Below, in pieces: positions 18,166-27,028 of a DNA stretch of 64,000 nucleotides. Under the pieces are notes generated by a model. It did not search any database and was not told the origin of the DNA. It saw only the letters and a program-made list of their open reading frames with translations. Position 1 is the stretch's first letter; each line of letters starts with the position of its first letter. A program made the position numbers and the translations under genes. This DNA is from Microbacterium sp. SYP-A9085 (GTDB lineage: Bacteria; Actinomycetota; Actinomycetes; Actinomycetales; Microbacteriaceae): assembly GCF_009649635.1 (NCBI RefSeq), contig NZ_WJII01000003.1, positions 186,001 to 250,000 on the forward strand, written 5' to 3'.

Positions 18166-19461
18166 ATGAGCGAGGCGCTGTCGATCACCGCGAGCGCGGT
18201 GGATCCGGGACTGCTCGCCCTCCCCTGGTCGACGCCGCTGGCCGGCTGGTCCAGCCGCGAGATCGTCTACCTGCCCAAGGGCATCTCCCGCCACCTGGTG
18301 CGGTTCGCGAGCCTGTCCGGGCACGTGGTCGCGATCAAGGAGACCACGCGCGAGATGGCCCGCCGCGAGTACGACATGCTCGGCAGCCTCGCCCGGCTCG
18401 ACATCCCGTGCGTGGAACGCGTCGCGGTGATCGCGGGGCGGACGGATGCCGCGGGCAAGGCGCTGCCGGCGGCGCTGGTCACCGCGCACTTGAAGTTCTC
18501 GCTGCCCTACCGGGCCCTGTTCACCCAGGTGCTGCGTCCGGACACCGCGGGCCGGCTCGTGGACGCGCTCGCCGTGCTGCTCGTGCGCCTGCACAACGCC
18601 GGGTTCTTCTGGGGCGACGTGTCACTGTCGAACACGCTGTTCCGGCGGGATGCCGGGGCATTCGCCGCCTACCTCGTGGACGCGGAGACCGGCGAGCTGC
18701 ACGAGGGCGGGCTCACGCCCGGCCAACGCGAGCACGACCTCGAGATAGCGCACACGAACATCGCCGGCGAGATCCTGGACCTTGCCGCGAGCGGGCGCCT
18801 GGAGGGCGGCGTGGACGCCGTGCAGGTGGCCGACGGCATCATCTCGTCGTACCGGTCGCTGTGGGCCGCGCTCACCGACCGGGAGACGTTCGCGGCGAAC
18901 GAGTCATGGCGCATCACCGAGCGGGTGCAGCGGCTGAACCGGCTCGGGTTCGACATCGGCGAGATGTCAATCCAGACCGCCCCCGATGGCACGCGCGTGT
19001 CGATCCAGCCGAAGGTCGTGGATGCCGGTCACCACCCGCGTCGGCTGCTGCGCCTGACCGGGCTGGACGTCGAGGAGAACCAGGCGCGGCGCCTGCTGAA
19101 CGACCTCGACGAGTACCGGGCCCGCTCGGGCCGGCTCGACGAGGACGAGGAGGTGCTCGCGCACGAGTGGCTCACTCGCGTGTTCGAGCCGATCGTCCGC
19201 GCCATCCCGTTCGAGCTGCGCGCCAAGCTCGAACCGGCCGAGGTGTTCCACCAGGTGCTCGAGCACCGCTGGTACATGTCGCAGGCGCGCGGCGTCTCGG
19301 CGCCGCTGGCCGAGGTGCTCACCAGCTACATCGACGACGTCCTGCGCCACCGCCGCGACGAGGCCACGATCATGGGGCCCGCCACCGAAACGATGACTGT
19401 CCCGATCGGGCTTGCCGAGGCATCCGGCGACGACGAGGTCGACTGGCGCGACCTGGTCTGA
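18166..19461 (+). CDS. DUF4032 protein with kinase-like fold
   Basis: A 431-residue protein. The N-terminal half resembles lipopolysaccharide/aminoglycoside-kinase folds: AIKETTREMARREYDML could hold the ATP-binding Lys and Glu, and FFWGDVSLSNTLF resembles the catalytic loop (Asp instead of the usual HxD start). The DUF4032 domain follows from about 220. No enzyme activity is known to me. It follows msiK with a terminator in between, so is probably separately transcribed. Confidence 0.7.
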   Translation: MSEALSITASAVDPGLLALPWSTPLAGWSSREIVYLPKGISRHLVRFASLSGHVVAIKETTREMARREYDMLGSLARLDIPCVERVAVIAGRTDAAGKALPAALVTAHLKFSLPYRALFTQVLRPDTAGRLVDALAVLLVRLHNAGFFWGDVSLSNTLFRRDAGAFAAYLVDAETGELHEGGLTPGQREHDLEIAHTNIAGEILDLAASGRLEGGVDAVQVADGIISSYRSLWAALTDRETFAANESWRITERVQRLNRLGFDIGEMSIQTAPDGTRVSIQPKVVDAGHHPRRLLRLTGLDVEENQARRLLNDLDEYRARSGRLDEDEEVLAHEWLTRVFEPIVRAIPFELRAKLEPAEVFHQVLEHRWYMSQARGVSAPLAEVLTSYIDDVLRHRRDEATIMGPATETMTVPIGLAEASGDDEVDWRDLV

Positions 19462-19473
19462 GCCGGCCCCTCG

Positions 19474-20115
19474 TCAGTAGCCGACGGTGAAACGCGCGCG
19501 GCGGTGAGCGGGGTTCTCGATTTCGTCGACGACCGCGATGGCGAAGTCCGCGCCGGAGATGTACGACGAGCCGTCCTCCGCCTTCACGACCACGTCGCCG
19601 CCGGTCCGGTAGCGGCCGGTGCGCTCGCCCGGCTCCCACGCCCCGAACACGATCGGCGGGTGCACGAAGAACCAGTCCAGCCCCGCCGGGGACGCCTCGA
19701 GCAGTTCCAGCGAGTCGATGCCCACCTTCGCCTCATGCGCGTACTCCGGCGGCACGCCGAGGTCCCATAGGCGCGGACCGCCGGGAGCGCTCAGGCTGCC
19801 CATCGCGCCGCCGATCACCCCGAGCCGCGACGGCGTTCCCGCCAGCCGCGCTATCACGCCCTGCAGCGCCTCCTCGACCCGGTCGGTCATGTCGCCCCGG
19901 GGCGAGAGCGCACAGACGACGGCGTCGGCGTCGTCGAACACGTCGCCGAGACCGTCCAGATCGAGCACCGACCCCTGCACGTAGGAGACATCCCGGGCCG
20001 GCGTCTGCGGGGCCGTGCGCGAGACGGCGACGACGTCGTGCCCGCGTGCGGCGGCCTCTGCGACGATGTGCGCGCCGGCGTAGCCGGTGCCTCCGATGAC
20101 GACGATCCGTGCCAT
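19474..20115 (-). CDS. NAD(P)-binding SDR, atypical (NmrA/YwnB-like)
   Basis: A 213-residue Rossmann protein: IVVIGGTGYAGAHIV nucleotide-binding turn, VQGSVLDLDGL acidic strand, no catalytic YxxxK. Such atypical SDRs are NADPH sensors or reductases. ATG 20115 has AAAGGGAC nearby; the longer frame is rejected. A 10-bp inverted repeat lies just upstream. Confidence 0.8.
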   Translation of the reverse strand: MARIVVIGGTGYAGAHIVAEAAARGHDVVAVSRTAPQTPARDVSYVQGSVLDLDGLGDVFDDADAVVCALSPRGDMTDRVEEALQGVIARLAGTPSRLGVIGGAMGSLSAPGGPRLWDLGVPPEYAHEAKVGIDSLELLEASPAGLDWFFVHPPIVFGAWEPGERTGRYRTGGDVVVKAEDGSSYISGADFAIAVVDEIENPAHRRARFTVGY

Positions 20116-20132
20116 GAGTGTCCCTTTCGCGT

Positions 20133-20176
20133 GAATGAATCCTCCCGGTGCAATCACGGTGCAGCGGGATTCATTC
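20133..20176. repeat. Inverted repeat between SDR and rlmB
   Basis: GAATGAATCC (20133-20142) and GGATTCATTC (20167-20176), 24 bases apart. The second arm enters the last codons of rlmB. Could be the rlmB terminator or an operator of the SDR gene. Confidence 0.5.
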
Positions 20177-21169
20177 CGCCGCGGCCGACCCCGCACGCAT
20201 CGTCGCGACCTGATACAGCGCCACGGACGTGGCGATGCCGGCGTTCAGCGACTCGGTGGCCGCGGAGATCGGGATCGACACGATCTGGTCGCACGTCTCG
20301 GTGACCAGCCGGGAGAGCCCCTTGCCCTCGGAGCCGCAGACGATCACGATCGGCCGATCGGCGAGTTCGAGCGTGGGCAGCGACACGTCCCCGGCGCCGT
20401 CGAGCCCGAGCACGAACACGCCCTGCTTCTTGAACTCCTTGAGCGTGGAGGTCAGGTTCGCGGCGAGCGCGACAGGGATGCGTGCGGCCGCTCCCGCGCT
20501 CGTCTTCCAGGCGGCGGCGTTGACGCTCGCGGAGCGGCGCTGCGGCAGGATGACGCCCTGTCCACCGAACGCGGCGGTGGATCGGATGATGGCGCCGAGG
20601 TTGCGCGGGTCGGTGATCCCGTCCAGCGCCACCAGCAGCGGGGTGCCGCCGTCGGCGAAGATCTCCTCGAGCAGGTCCTGCGGATGCGCATACGCGTACG
20701 GCGGAACCTTCAGCGCGACCCCCTGATGCACGCCGTCGAACCCGGCCATCCGGTCCAGCTCCGGGCGGGTCACCTCGAGCATGGGGATCTGGCGGTGCGT
20801 GGCGATGGCGAGCATCTCCTTGACGCGGTCGTCCATCTCCACGCGCTGCGCGATGTACAGCGCGATCGCGGGGATCTTCGCCCGCAACGCCTCGAGCACG
20901 CTGTTGCGTCCGGTGACGGTCTCGGTGTCGTCACTCTGCTTGGCCCGTGCCGCCCGGTTCATGTCCGTCGGGCGCGGCTTCGCCTTGCCGCCGGCGGCGA
21001 CGAACCGCTCCTGGGCGGCCTTGCGCTTGCCGGCCACGTGCCAGCCGCGGTCCTCCGCCTTCGGGGTCGGGCCCTTGCCCTCGAGCGACTTGCGGCCGTG
21101 CCCGCCGGTGCCCTTCTGCGGACCCTTCTTCCTACTGTTGCCTCTGCCTGTTCCGCCCGGCTTAGCCAT
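20171..21169 (-). CDS. rlmB: 23S rRNA (guanosine-2'-O)-methyltransferase RlmB
   Basis: A 332-residue SPOUT/TrmH methyltransferase. A basic disordered N-terminal extension of about 90 residues precedes the substrate-binding domain ([11 protein letters not shown]). Motifs 1-3 of the knot are present: [29 protein letters not shown], and [11 protein letters not shown]. Start ATG 21169 lies 8 bases inside cysS, giving coupling. Confidence 0.93.
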   Translation of the reverse strand: MAKPGGTGRGNSRKKGPQKGTGGHGRKSLEGKGPTPKAEDRGWHVAGKRKAAQERFVAAGGKAKPRPTDMNRAARAKQSDDTETVTGRNSVLEALRAKIPAIALYIAQRVEMDDRVKEMLAIATHRQIPMLEVTRPELDRMAGFDGVHQGVALKVPPYAYAHPQDLLEEIFADGGTPLLVALDGITDPRNLGAIIRSTAAFGGQGVILPQRRSASVNAAAWKTSAGAAARIPVALAANLTSTLKEFKKQGVFVLGLDGAGDVSLPTLELADRPIVIVCGSEGKGLSRLVTETCDQIVSIPISAATESLNAGIATSVALYQVATMRAGSAAAE

Positions 21170-22562
21170 GCTGCACACTCCAATGGGTCCCGTCGGGGCC
21201 GTCCTCGAGGACGATCCCCGCCGCCGCGATGGCGTCGCGGATCCGATCCGCGCCCGCCCAGTCTTTGTTCCCGCGCGCCTGTGCGCGCTGGTCGATCATG
21301 GTCCGCACGAGAGCGTCGAGCGCGGATGCCGCAGCGGGGTCGCCCCGACCCTGCCAGCGCGGATCGAGCGGGTTGACGCCGAGGATGTCGGTCATCGCCG
21401 TCACTGCGGTGAAAGCGTCGAACGCGGCATCCCGATCACCGGCGTCCAGGGCCGCGTTGCCCGCCCGCACCGTCTCGTGCAGCACGCCGAGCGCCTGCGG
21501 CACGCCGAGGTCGTCGTCCATCGCGGCCGCGAACGCCGTCGGCAGGCCGGCCGATACCACGCCCACGTCACCGCGCGCCCGCAGCACCCGTTCCAGGAAC
21601 GTGCGGATGCGCTCGAGTGCGGCTTCGGCTTCGTCGAGCGTCTTGGCCGACACGTCGAGGCTCGACCGGTAGTGCGCGGCGGCGAGGGCGTAGCGCACGG
21701 TGAGCGGGTCGCGTTCGGCCAGCAGGTCGGCGGCGAGCACGAAATTGCCGAGCGACTTGGACATCTTCTGCCCCTCGACGGTGACCAGACCGTTGTGCAC
21801 CCAGTACCGGGCGAACCCGTCGCCGGCCGCGGTGGACTGGGCGAGCTCGTTCTCGTGGTGCGGGAAGCGCAAGTCGAGGCCGCCGCCGTGGATGTCGAAC
21901 GTGTCACCGAGGTAGCGGCGCGCCATCGCCGAGCACTCGATGTGCCAGCCCGGCCGGCCTCGGCCCCACGGCGCGTCCCACGCGGCATCCGCCGGTTCGT
22001 CCGGCTTGATGCCCTTCCACAGCGCGAAGTCGTGCGGGTCGCGCTTGCTGCGCGGGTCGGCGTCCTCGGCGGGCTCCATCGCGTCCAGCGCCTGGTGCGT
22101 GAGGTCTCCGTAGGCGGCCCAGGACCGCACGTCGAAGTACACGTCGCCGCCGGCGGCGTACGCGTGGCCGACGTCGATGAGCTGCGCGATCAGCTCGATC
22201 ATCTGCGGGATGTGCCCGGTGGCGCGCGGCTCGTACGTCGGCGGGCGGATGCCGATGGCGGCATATGCCGCGGTGAACTCGAGCTCCATCCGGTAGGCCA
22301 GCGCCCACCACGGCTCGGCGTCGGTGGCGTTCGCGAGCACTTTGTCGTCGATGTCGGTGACGTTGCGCACGAGCGTCACCCGCGCGAACCGGTGCTGCAG
22401 CCAGCGGGCGAGGATGTCGAAGCTGAGCGCGCCGCGCAGGTGGCCGATGTGAGGCCCGGACTGCACGGTGGGTCCGCACACGTACATCGTGACGTTCTCC
22501 GGGTGCAGGGGCGCGAAATCGCGCAGCGCCTGGGCGCGGGTGTCGTACAGCCGGAGAGTCAC
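21162..22562 (-). CDS. cysS: Cysteine--tRNA ligase
   Basis: Class I synthetase, 466 residues. HIGH at 38-41, KMSKS at 266-270, and the zinc site Cys29, Cys210, His235, Glu239, which selects cysteine. MshC is a paralogue but is shorter and sits elsewhere; the DALR-like C-terminal domain and rlmB linkage support CysRS. Confidence 0.95.
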   Translation of the reverse strand: MTLRLYDTRAQALRDFAPLHPENVTMYVCGPTVQSGPHIGHLRGALSFDILARWLQHRFARVTLVRNVTDIDDKVLANATDAEPWWALAYRMELEFTAAYAAIGIRPPTYEPRATGHIPQMIELIAQLIDVGHAYAAGGDVYFDVRSWAAYGDLTHQALDAMEPAEDADPRSKRDPHDFALWKGIKPDEPADAAWDAPWGRGRPGWHIECSAMARRYLGDTFDIHGGGLDLRFPHHENELAQSTAAGDGFARYWVHNGLVTVEGQKMSKSLGNFVLAADLLAERDPLTVRYALAAAHYRSSLDVSAKTLDEAEAALERIRTFLERVLRARGDVGVVSAGLPTAFAAAMDDDLGVPQALGVLHETVRAGNAALDAGDRDAAFDAFTAVTAMTDILGVNPLDPRWQGRGDPAAASALDALVRTMIDQRAQARGNKDWAGADRIRDAIAAAGIVLEDGPDGTHWSVQHG

Positions 22563-22593
22563 CCGACAAGACTACCGGCGGGGTCGGCGCGGC

Positions 22594-24672
22594 TCAGGAC
22601 AGCGCCAGCGTCACCGGCTCCTCCAGGTGGAGCTTTCGCGGGTTGCGCATGTAGTACAGCCCGGTGACGCGGGATGCCTCGACGCGCGCGGTCACGATGC
22701 CGTCCACCTCGCCACCCACCCAGACCACGAGCGCCGGCTGCCCGTTCACGACAGCGGGACGTGTGACCGGCTCGCCGTCGCGGTACGCCACGCCGGCCAG
22801 CCAGCGCAGCACCTTCTCGGCGCCCACGATCGGGCGCAGCGCCGCCTTGCGGATGCCGCCGCCGTCGGCGATGAGGATGACATCCGGGTCCAGTACCTCG
22901 AGCAGGGACTTGAGGTCACCGGTGTCCACCGCCCGCTGGAACGACGTCATGATCGATCGGATCTCGGCCGCCGGCACCTGCTCGCGGGGACGCCGGGCGG
23001 CGACGTGCTGCCGGGCGCGGTGCGCTATCTGACGGACGGCCGCCGGGGTCTTGTCGAGAATCCGGGCGAGCTCATCGAACCCGACATCGAAGACCTCGCG
23101 CAGGATGAAGACGACCCGCTCGAGCGGTGCGAGCGTCTCGAGCACGACCATCATGGCCATCGACACGCTCTCGGCAAGCTCGGCTTGGTCGGCGACGTCG
23201 GCCGTGGTCAGCAGCGGCTCCGGCAGCCACGTGCCGACGTACGTCTCCTTCCGGCGCCCGAGGGTCCGCAGCCGCGTGAGCGCCAGCCGCGACGCTATCC
23301 GCACAAGGTACGCGCGCCGATCGCGCACCGGCGCGACATCCACGTCCGACCATCGCAGCCACGTCTCCTGGAGCACGTCCTCGGTGTCGGCAGCCGAGCC
23401 GAGGATCTCGTAGACGATCGTGAATAGGAGGTTCCGGTGCACGACGAACGTGCGCGTCGCCGGGTCCGAGATGGATTCGCCCATCGCAGTCTCCCATCCT
23501 GCCGCGACCGGAGCCGGTGTCTGGTCCACCCGCCGGGCCCGGCTGCGATCCCCGATCCAGTGCGTGGACCCGGGCCGGCGCGCCTCGTGCATCATCGTCG
23601 ACACGGTCTGTCGGCAGATCGACTCCTTGATTCTCGCCCCGGTCCAGCCGGCCAGCCGCATCCTGGTTGCCGTGTCGTCGGAACGTGCGATCTGGAACAG
23701 GCCCGCGGCGCGGCCGATGCTCACGCACTGCGCGAAGTACCCCACGGTGACCGGCCGCGGCCGGTCGCCGCGGATCCGCGCGAGCACCGTGTCGGCGGCC
23801 GCCGCCCCCAGCGGCAGCGCGGCCTGACACGACATCCGCAGCGGCACGTGCGAGGCGACCATCGCGTCCCCCGCGGCGACGATGTGCTCGTCGTCCACGC
23901 TTGTGAGCGTCTCGTCCGTGCGTAGGCGCCCGGCGGCATCTGTCGACAGCCCGCTGCGGCGGGCCAGGTCCGGCACCCCGAACCCGGCGGCCCAGACGAC
24001 GATGTCGCCGAGCACGGTCCGTCCGTCCTTGAGACGCAAGCCGTCGGCGGTCACCTCGACGACGCCGGCATCCGGTCCGTCCAGGACAGCGACCCCCAGC
24101 CGTGCCAGGCCGCGCGAGACGACGCGGCGGCCGGACGCGTGCAGGGCGGGGGCGAGGATGCCGCGGCTGACGAGCGTGACGCGGTAGCCGGCCTCGGCGA
24201 GCTCCGCGGCCGTCTCCATGCCGCTGGATCCGCCGCCGACGACGGTGATCCGGGCGTCCGGCCGCGCGCGCACGGCGTCGCGGACCCGGTCCGCCTCTTC
24301 GAGGCTCGAGATCGGCAGGGCGAACTGTGTCGCTCCCGGGATCCGCGACGGCTCGGTGCGGCTGCCTACCGCGTACACGAGGTGGTCGTACGCCAGGTCG
24401 CCGGCGTCGGCCAGCGCCACCGTCCGGCGGTCGGCGTCGATGCGCTGCGCGGTGTCGACGACGAGCCGGACCCGGTCGGACAGGACGTCACGGTACTCGG
24501 CGACCGCGTCGTGGGATCCGCACAGCCGCTGGTGCAACCTGATCCGCTCCACGAAGGCCGGACGCGGATTGACGAGGGTCACCCGTACCCTGTCGTCCTT
24601 CGTCAGGCGGTTGGCCGCCATCACGCCTGCATACCCGCCGCCGATCACGACGACATCCACTGGCTTGTCCAC
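22594..24672 (-). CDS. Fusion: FAD/NAD(P)H oxidoreductase joined to ECF41 (SigJ-type) sigma factor
   Basis: One 692-residue frame. Residues 1-385 are an NDH-2-like flavin disulfide reductase (FAD site VVVIGGGYAGVMAA, NAD(P)H site ITVVGGGSSGME, C-terminal GYFAQCVSIGR). Residues 397-692 are a complete ECF41 sigma factor: region 2 (DTEDVLQETWLRW), the linker WLPEPL, region 4 HTH, then the SnoaL-like domain with DGGG and NPRKL in place of the usual NPDKL. ECF41 genes normally lie beside a separate oxidoreductase. Residues 386-396 read like former intergenic DNA, and a ribosome-binding site precedes Met397. The gene sits between ispF and cysS, which are usually adjacent. Confidence 0.85.
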   Translation of the reverse strand: MDKPVDVVVIGGGYAGVMAANRLTKDDRVRVTLVNPRPAFVERIRLHQRLCGSHDAVAEYRDVLSDRVRLVVDTAQRIDADRRTVALADAGDLAYDHLVYAVGSRTEPSRIPGATQFALPISSLEEADRVRDAVRARPDARITVVGGGSSGMETAAELAEAGYRVTLVSRGILAPALHASGRRVVSRGLARLGVAVLDGPDAGVVEVTADGLRLKDGRTVLGDIVVWAAGFGVPDLARRSGLSTDAAGRLRTDETLTSVDDEHIVAAGDAMVASHVPLRMSCQAALPLGAAAADTVLARIRGDRPRPVTVGYFAQCVSIGRAAGLFQIARSDDTATRMRLAGWTGARIKESICRQTVSTMMHEARRPGSTHWIGDRSRARRVDQTPAPVAAGWETAMGESISDPATRTFVVHRNLLFTIVYEILGSAADTEDVLQETWLRWSDVDVAPVRDRRAYLVRIASRLALTRLRTLGRRKETYVGTWLPEPLLTTADVADQAELAESVSMAMMVVLETLAPLERVVFILREVFDVGFDELARILDKTPAAVRQIAHRARQHVAARRPREQVPAAEIRSIMTSFQRAVDTGDLKSLLEVLDPDVILIADGGGIRKAALRPIVGAEKVLRWLAGVAYRDGEPVTRPAVVNGQPALVVWVGGEVDGIVTARVEASRVTGLYYMRNPRKLHLEEPVTLALS
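23482..23495 (-). promoter_or_regulatory. Internal ribosome-binding site and start for the ECF41 sigma moiety
   Basis: On the minus strand GGGAG (23495-23491) is 6 bases ahead of ATG (23484-23482), inside the fused frame. A free 296-residue sigma factor could be made from here. Confidence 0.6.
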
Positions 24673-24733
24673 GGTGCCTCCCCGGCTCTCTGCCCATACG
24701 ACGCCGCCGGGGCGTCGGATGTGACAGGCCGGG

Positions 24734-25195
24734 TCAGGCCGGGACGATCAGGGCGACGGCGTGCGCGACGACACCCTCGCCGCGGCCGGTGAAACCCAGG
24801 CCGTCGGTCGTGGTGGCCGACACGGCGACCGGGGCGCCGCCGAGGGCCGCCGACAGCACGGCTTCCGCCTCGGCACGGCGGACCGCCAGCCGCGGCCGGA
24901 CCGCCTGCACCTGCACTGCGACGTTGCCGATCGCGAACCCCGCCTCGCGCAGCAGGGCGTGCGTCCGGTTCAGGAAGACGTCGGCGTGCGCCCCTGCGTA
25001 CGCGGGGTCCGCGGTGCCGAAGCGGGTGCCGATGTCGCCGAGGCCGGATGCCGACAGCAGCGCGTCCACTATCGCGTGCGCGACGGCGTCGCCGTCGGAG
25101 TGGCCGACCAGTCCCGGCTCCCCCGGCCATTCCAGACCGGCGAGCCACAGCACGCCGTCACCGCCGAAACGGTGGGCGTCGGTGCCGACGCCCAC
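24734..25195 (-). CDS. ispF: 2-C-methyl-D-erythritol 2,4-cyclodiphosphate synthase
   Basis: MEP-pathway enzyme that forms the cyclic diphosphate for isoprenoid synthesis. Metal ligands in GTDAHRF and the second [10 protein letters not shown] motif are intact, as is the closing [14 protein letters not shown]. 153 residues from GTG 25195. Starts about 20 bases after carD and is probably cotranscribed. ispD, often fused or adjacent, is absent here. Confidence 0.95.
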   Translation of the reverse strand: MGVGTDAHRFGGDGVLWLAGLEWPGEPGLVGHSDGDAVAHAIVDALLSASGLGDIGTRFGTADPAYAGAHADVFLNRTHALLREAGFAIGNVAVQVQAVRPRLAVRRAEAEAVLSAALGGAPVAVSATTTDGLGFTGRGEGVVAHAVALIVPA

Positions 25196-25215
25196 GCGGG
25201 GCAGCGCCTGCGGGG

Positions 25216-25698
25216 TCAGGAGGCGAGCACCTCGTCGAGCAGACCGCTGGCCTTCTCCTCGTCCGTCTTCTCGGCCAGCGCGAGCTCCGAGATGAGAATC
25301 TGACGGGCCTTGGCCAGCATCCGCTTCTCACCGGCGGACAGGCCACGGTCCTGATCGCGGCGCCACAGGTCGCGGACGACCTCGCTGACCTTGATCACGT
25401 CGCCGGAGGCGAGCTTCTCGAGGTTCGCCTTGTAGCGGCGCGACCAGTTCGTCGGCTCTTCGGTAAACGGCGCACGCAGCACCTCGAAGACCTTTTCCAG
25501 CCCCTCCTTGCCGATGACATCCCGAACCCCCACGAGGTCGATGTTGTCCGCCGGAACCTCGATGACCAGGTCGCCTTGAGTGACGCGGAGCTTCAGATAG
25601 ACCTTCTCTTCGCCCTTGATGACGCGGGTCTTCACTTCGGAGATCGTCGCCGCACCGTGGTGGGGATAAACGACCGTCTCGCCAACCTCAAAAAGCAT
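25216..25698 (-). CDS. carD: RNA-polymerase-binding regulator CarD
   Basis: A 160-residue CarD: N-terminal Tudor-like RNAP beta-binding domain ([15 protein letters not shown]) and a C-terminal helical DNA-binding domain with NWSRRYKAN and [13 protein letters not shown]. It stabilises promoter open complexes at rRNA and many other promoters. ATG 25698 follows GAAAGGA. First gene of the carD-ispF run. Confidence 0.97.
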   Translation of the reverse strand: MLFEVGETVVYPHHGAATISEVKTRVIKGEEKVYLKLRVTQGDLVIEVPADNIDLVGVRDVIGKEGLEKVFEVLRAPFTEEPTNWSRRYKANLEKLASGDVIKVSEVVRDLWRRDQDRGLSAGEKRMLAKARQILISELALAEKTDEEKASGLLDEVLAS

Positions 25699-25846
25699 GC
25701 AGTTATATCCTTTCGGCAACCTCAAGACTACCACAGCGGGTATGCACTAAGGTTTGCCCAGCACTTCGCCGCGCGCGGCCGTGACGCGCACTGCATGGGA
25801 GACCCCGTAGACTGCAGGAGCACATCGCAAGCCCCCTGGAGGAACC

Positions 25847-26341
25847 GTGAAATCCCGCCTGCTCGCATCCGTGGCGGTCTGTGCCGCCGTCGTCCTCGGC
25901 GCGACGGGATGCGCGATGATCTCACCGCAGGGCACCACGATCGCCTACTCCCCGAGCGACGGCATCAACGTCGCCGACGCGCCCGGTGCGCCGCTTCAGG
26001 TGCGCAACGCGCTGGTCGTCGCGAACGACGCCGGCACGGTCGGCAACCTGGTGGCGGGGATCGTCAACACGACCGACGCGTCGCAGACGCTCAGTGTGCA
26101 GGTCGGCACGGGGTCCACCGCCATCACGAAGACCGTGCAGGTACCCGCGCACTCGGTCGTCAGCCTCGGTCAGAGCGAACAGCCGCTGCGGCTGGACGGC
26201 ATCGACGCGAAGCCCGGAAGCATCCTGCCCGTGTACTTCCAATCCGGGACCGTCGAGGGCGCGCTGGCGAACCTGCCGGTGATGGGCAACGGCGAGGCGT
26301 ACCTGCAGACCCTCGTCCCCACCGACACCGTCACCCCGTAG
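25847..26341 (+). CDS. Conserved lipoprotein of unknown function
   Basis: A 164-residue secreted protein with a signal peptide and lipobox LGATGC (Cys22). The mature part is a beta-rich, Val/Thr-rich domain with NTTDASQTLSVQV. Homologues lie next to senX3-regX3/carD in Microbacteriaceae. Divergent from carD and convergent with regX3. No function known. Confidence 0.75.
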   Translation: MKSRLLASVAVCAAVVLGATGCAMISPQGTTIAYSPSDGINVADAPGAPLQVRNALVVANDAGTVGNLVAGIVNTTDASQTLSVQVGTGSTAITKTVQVPAHSVVSLGQSEQPLRLDGIDAKPGSILPVYFQSGTVEGALANLPVMGNGEAYLQTLVPTDTVTP

Positions 26342-26344
26342 CGC

Positions 26345-27028
26345 TCATCCCTCGAAGCGGTAGCCCAGTCCGCGGATGGTGACAAGCATGACCGGGTCGC
26401 GCGGGTTCTGCTCGATACGGGAGCGGATCCGCTTGATGTGCACATCGAGCGTCTTCGTGTCGCCGAAGTAGTCGCTGCCCCACACCCGGTCGATCAGCTG
26501 ACCGCGGGTGAGCACGCGACCGGCATTGCGCATCAGCACTTCGAGCAGCTCGAATTCCCTCAGCGGCATGCTGATCTCGCGGCCGTCCACCGCCACCGTG
26601 TGCCGGTCGATGTCCAACCTCACCCGGCCCCCGGTGAGCACGCGATCGTCGAGATCCGCCTCAGCGGCCGCGCTGCGGCGCAGCACCGCCCGCATCCGGG
26701 CCAGCAGCTCCCGGCTCGAGTAGGGCTTCGTCACGTAGTCGTCCGCACCGAGCTCGAGCCCCACGACGATGTCGACCTCGCCGTCCTTCGCCGTGAGCAT
26801 GATCACCGGCACGGCGCTCGTGGTGCGGATCTGCCGGCACACCTCGGTCCCCGGCATCCCGGGCAGCATAAGGTCCAGGAGCACGATGTCGGCGCCACGG
26901 GCGTGGAACGCGTCCAGTGCCGACGGCCCGTCCGACGCTATCTCCACCTCGAACCCTTCCCGGCGCAGCAGGTACGCCAGGGGGTCGGCGAGATCCGGCT
27001 CGTCCTCGACGATCAGCACCCTCGTCAT
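26345..27028 (-). CDS. regX3: Phosphate-responsive response regulator RegX3
   Basis: OmpR-type regulator, 227 residues: receiver domain with phospho-acceptor Asp in LLDLMLPGMPG, switch Thr and LTAKD Lys, then a winged helix (VWGSDYFGDTKTLDVHIKRIR). Start overlaps the kinase gene stop by 4 bases. With SenX3 it should activate the pst genes through the PHO boxes in this window. Confidence 0.92.
   Translation of the reverse strand: MTRVLIVEDEPDLADPLAYLLRREGFEVEIASDGPSALDAFHARGADIVLLDLMLPGMPGTEVCRQIRTTSAVPVIMLTAKDGEVDIVVGLELGADDYVTKPYSSRELLARMRAVLRRSAAAEADLDDRVLTGGRVRLDIDRHTVAVDGREISMPLREFELLEVLMRNAGRVLTRGQLIDRVWGSDYFGDTKTLDVHIKRIRSRIEQNPRDPVMLVTIRGLGYRFEG

Noticed and set aside
21162..22562. 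MshC (mycothiol ligase) instead of CysRS
   Set aside because: Length, intact C-terminal region and linkage to rlmB favour CysRS.
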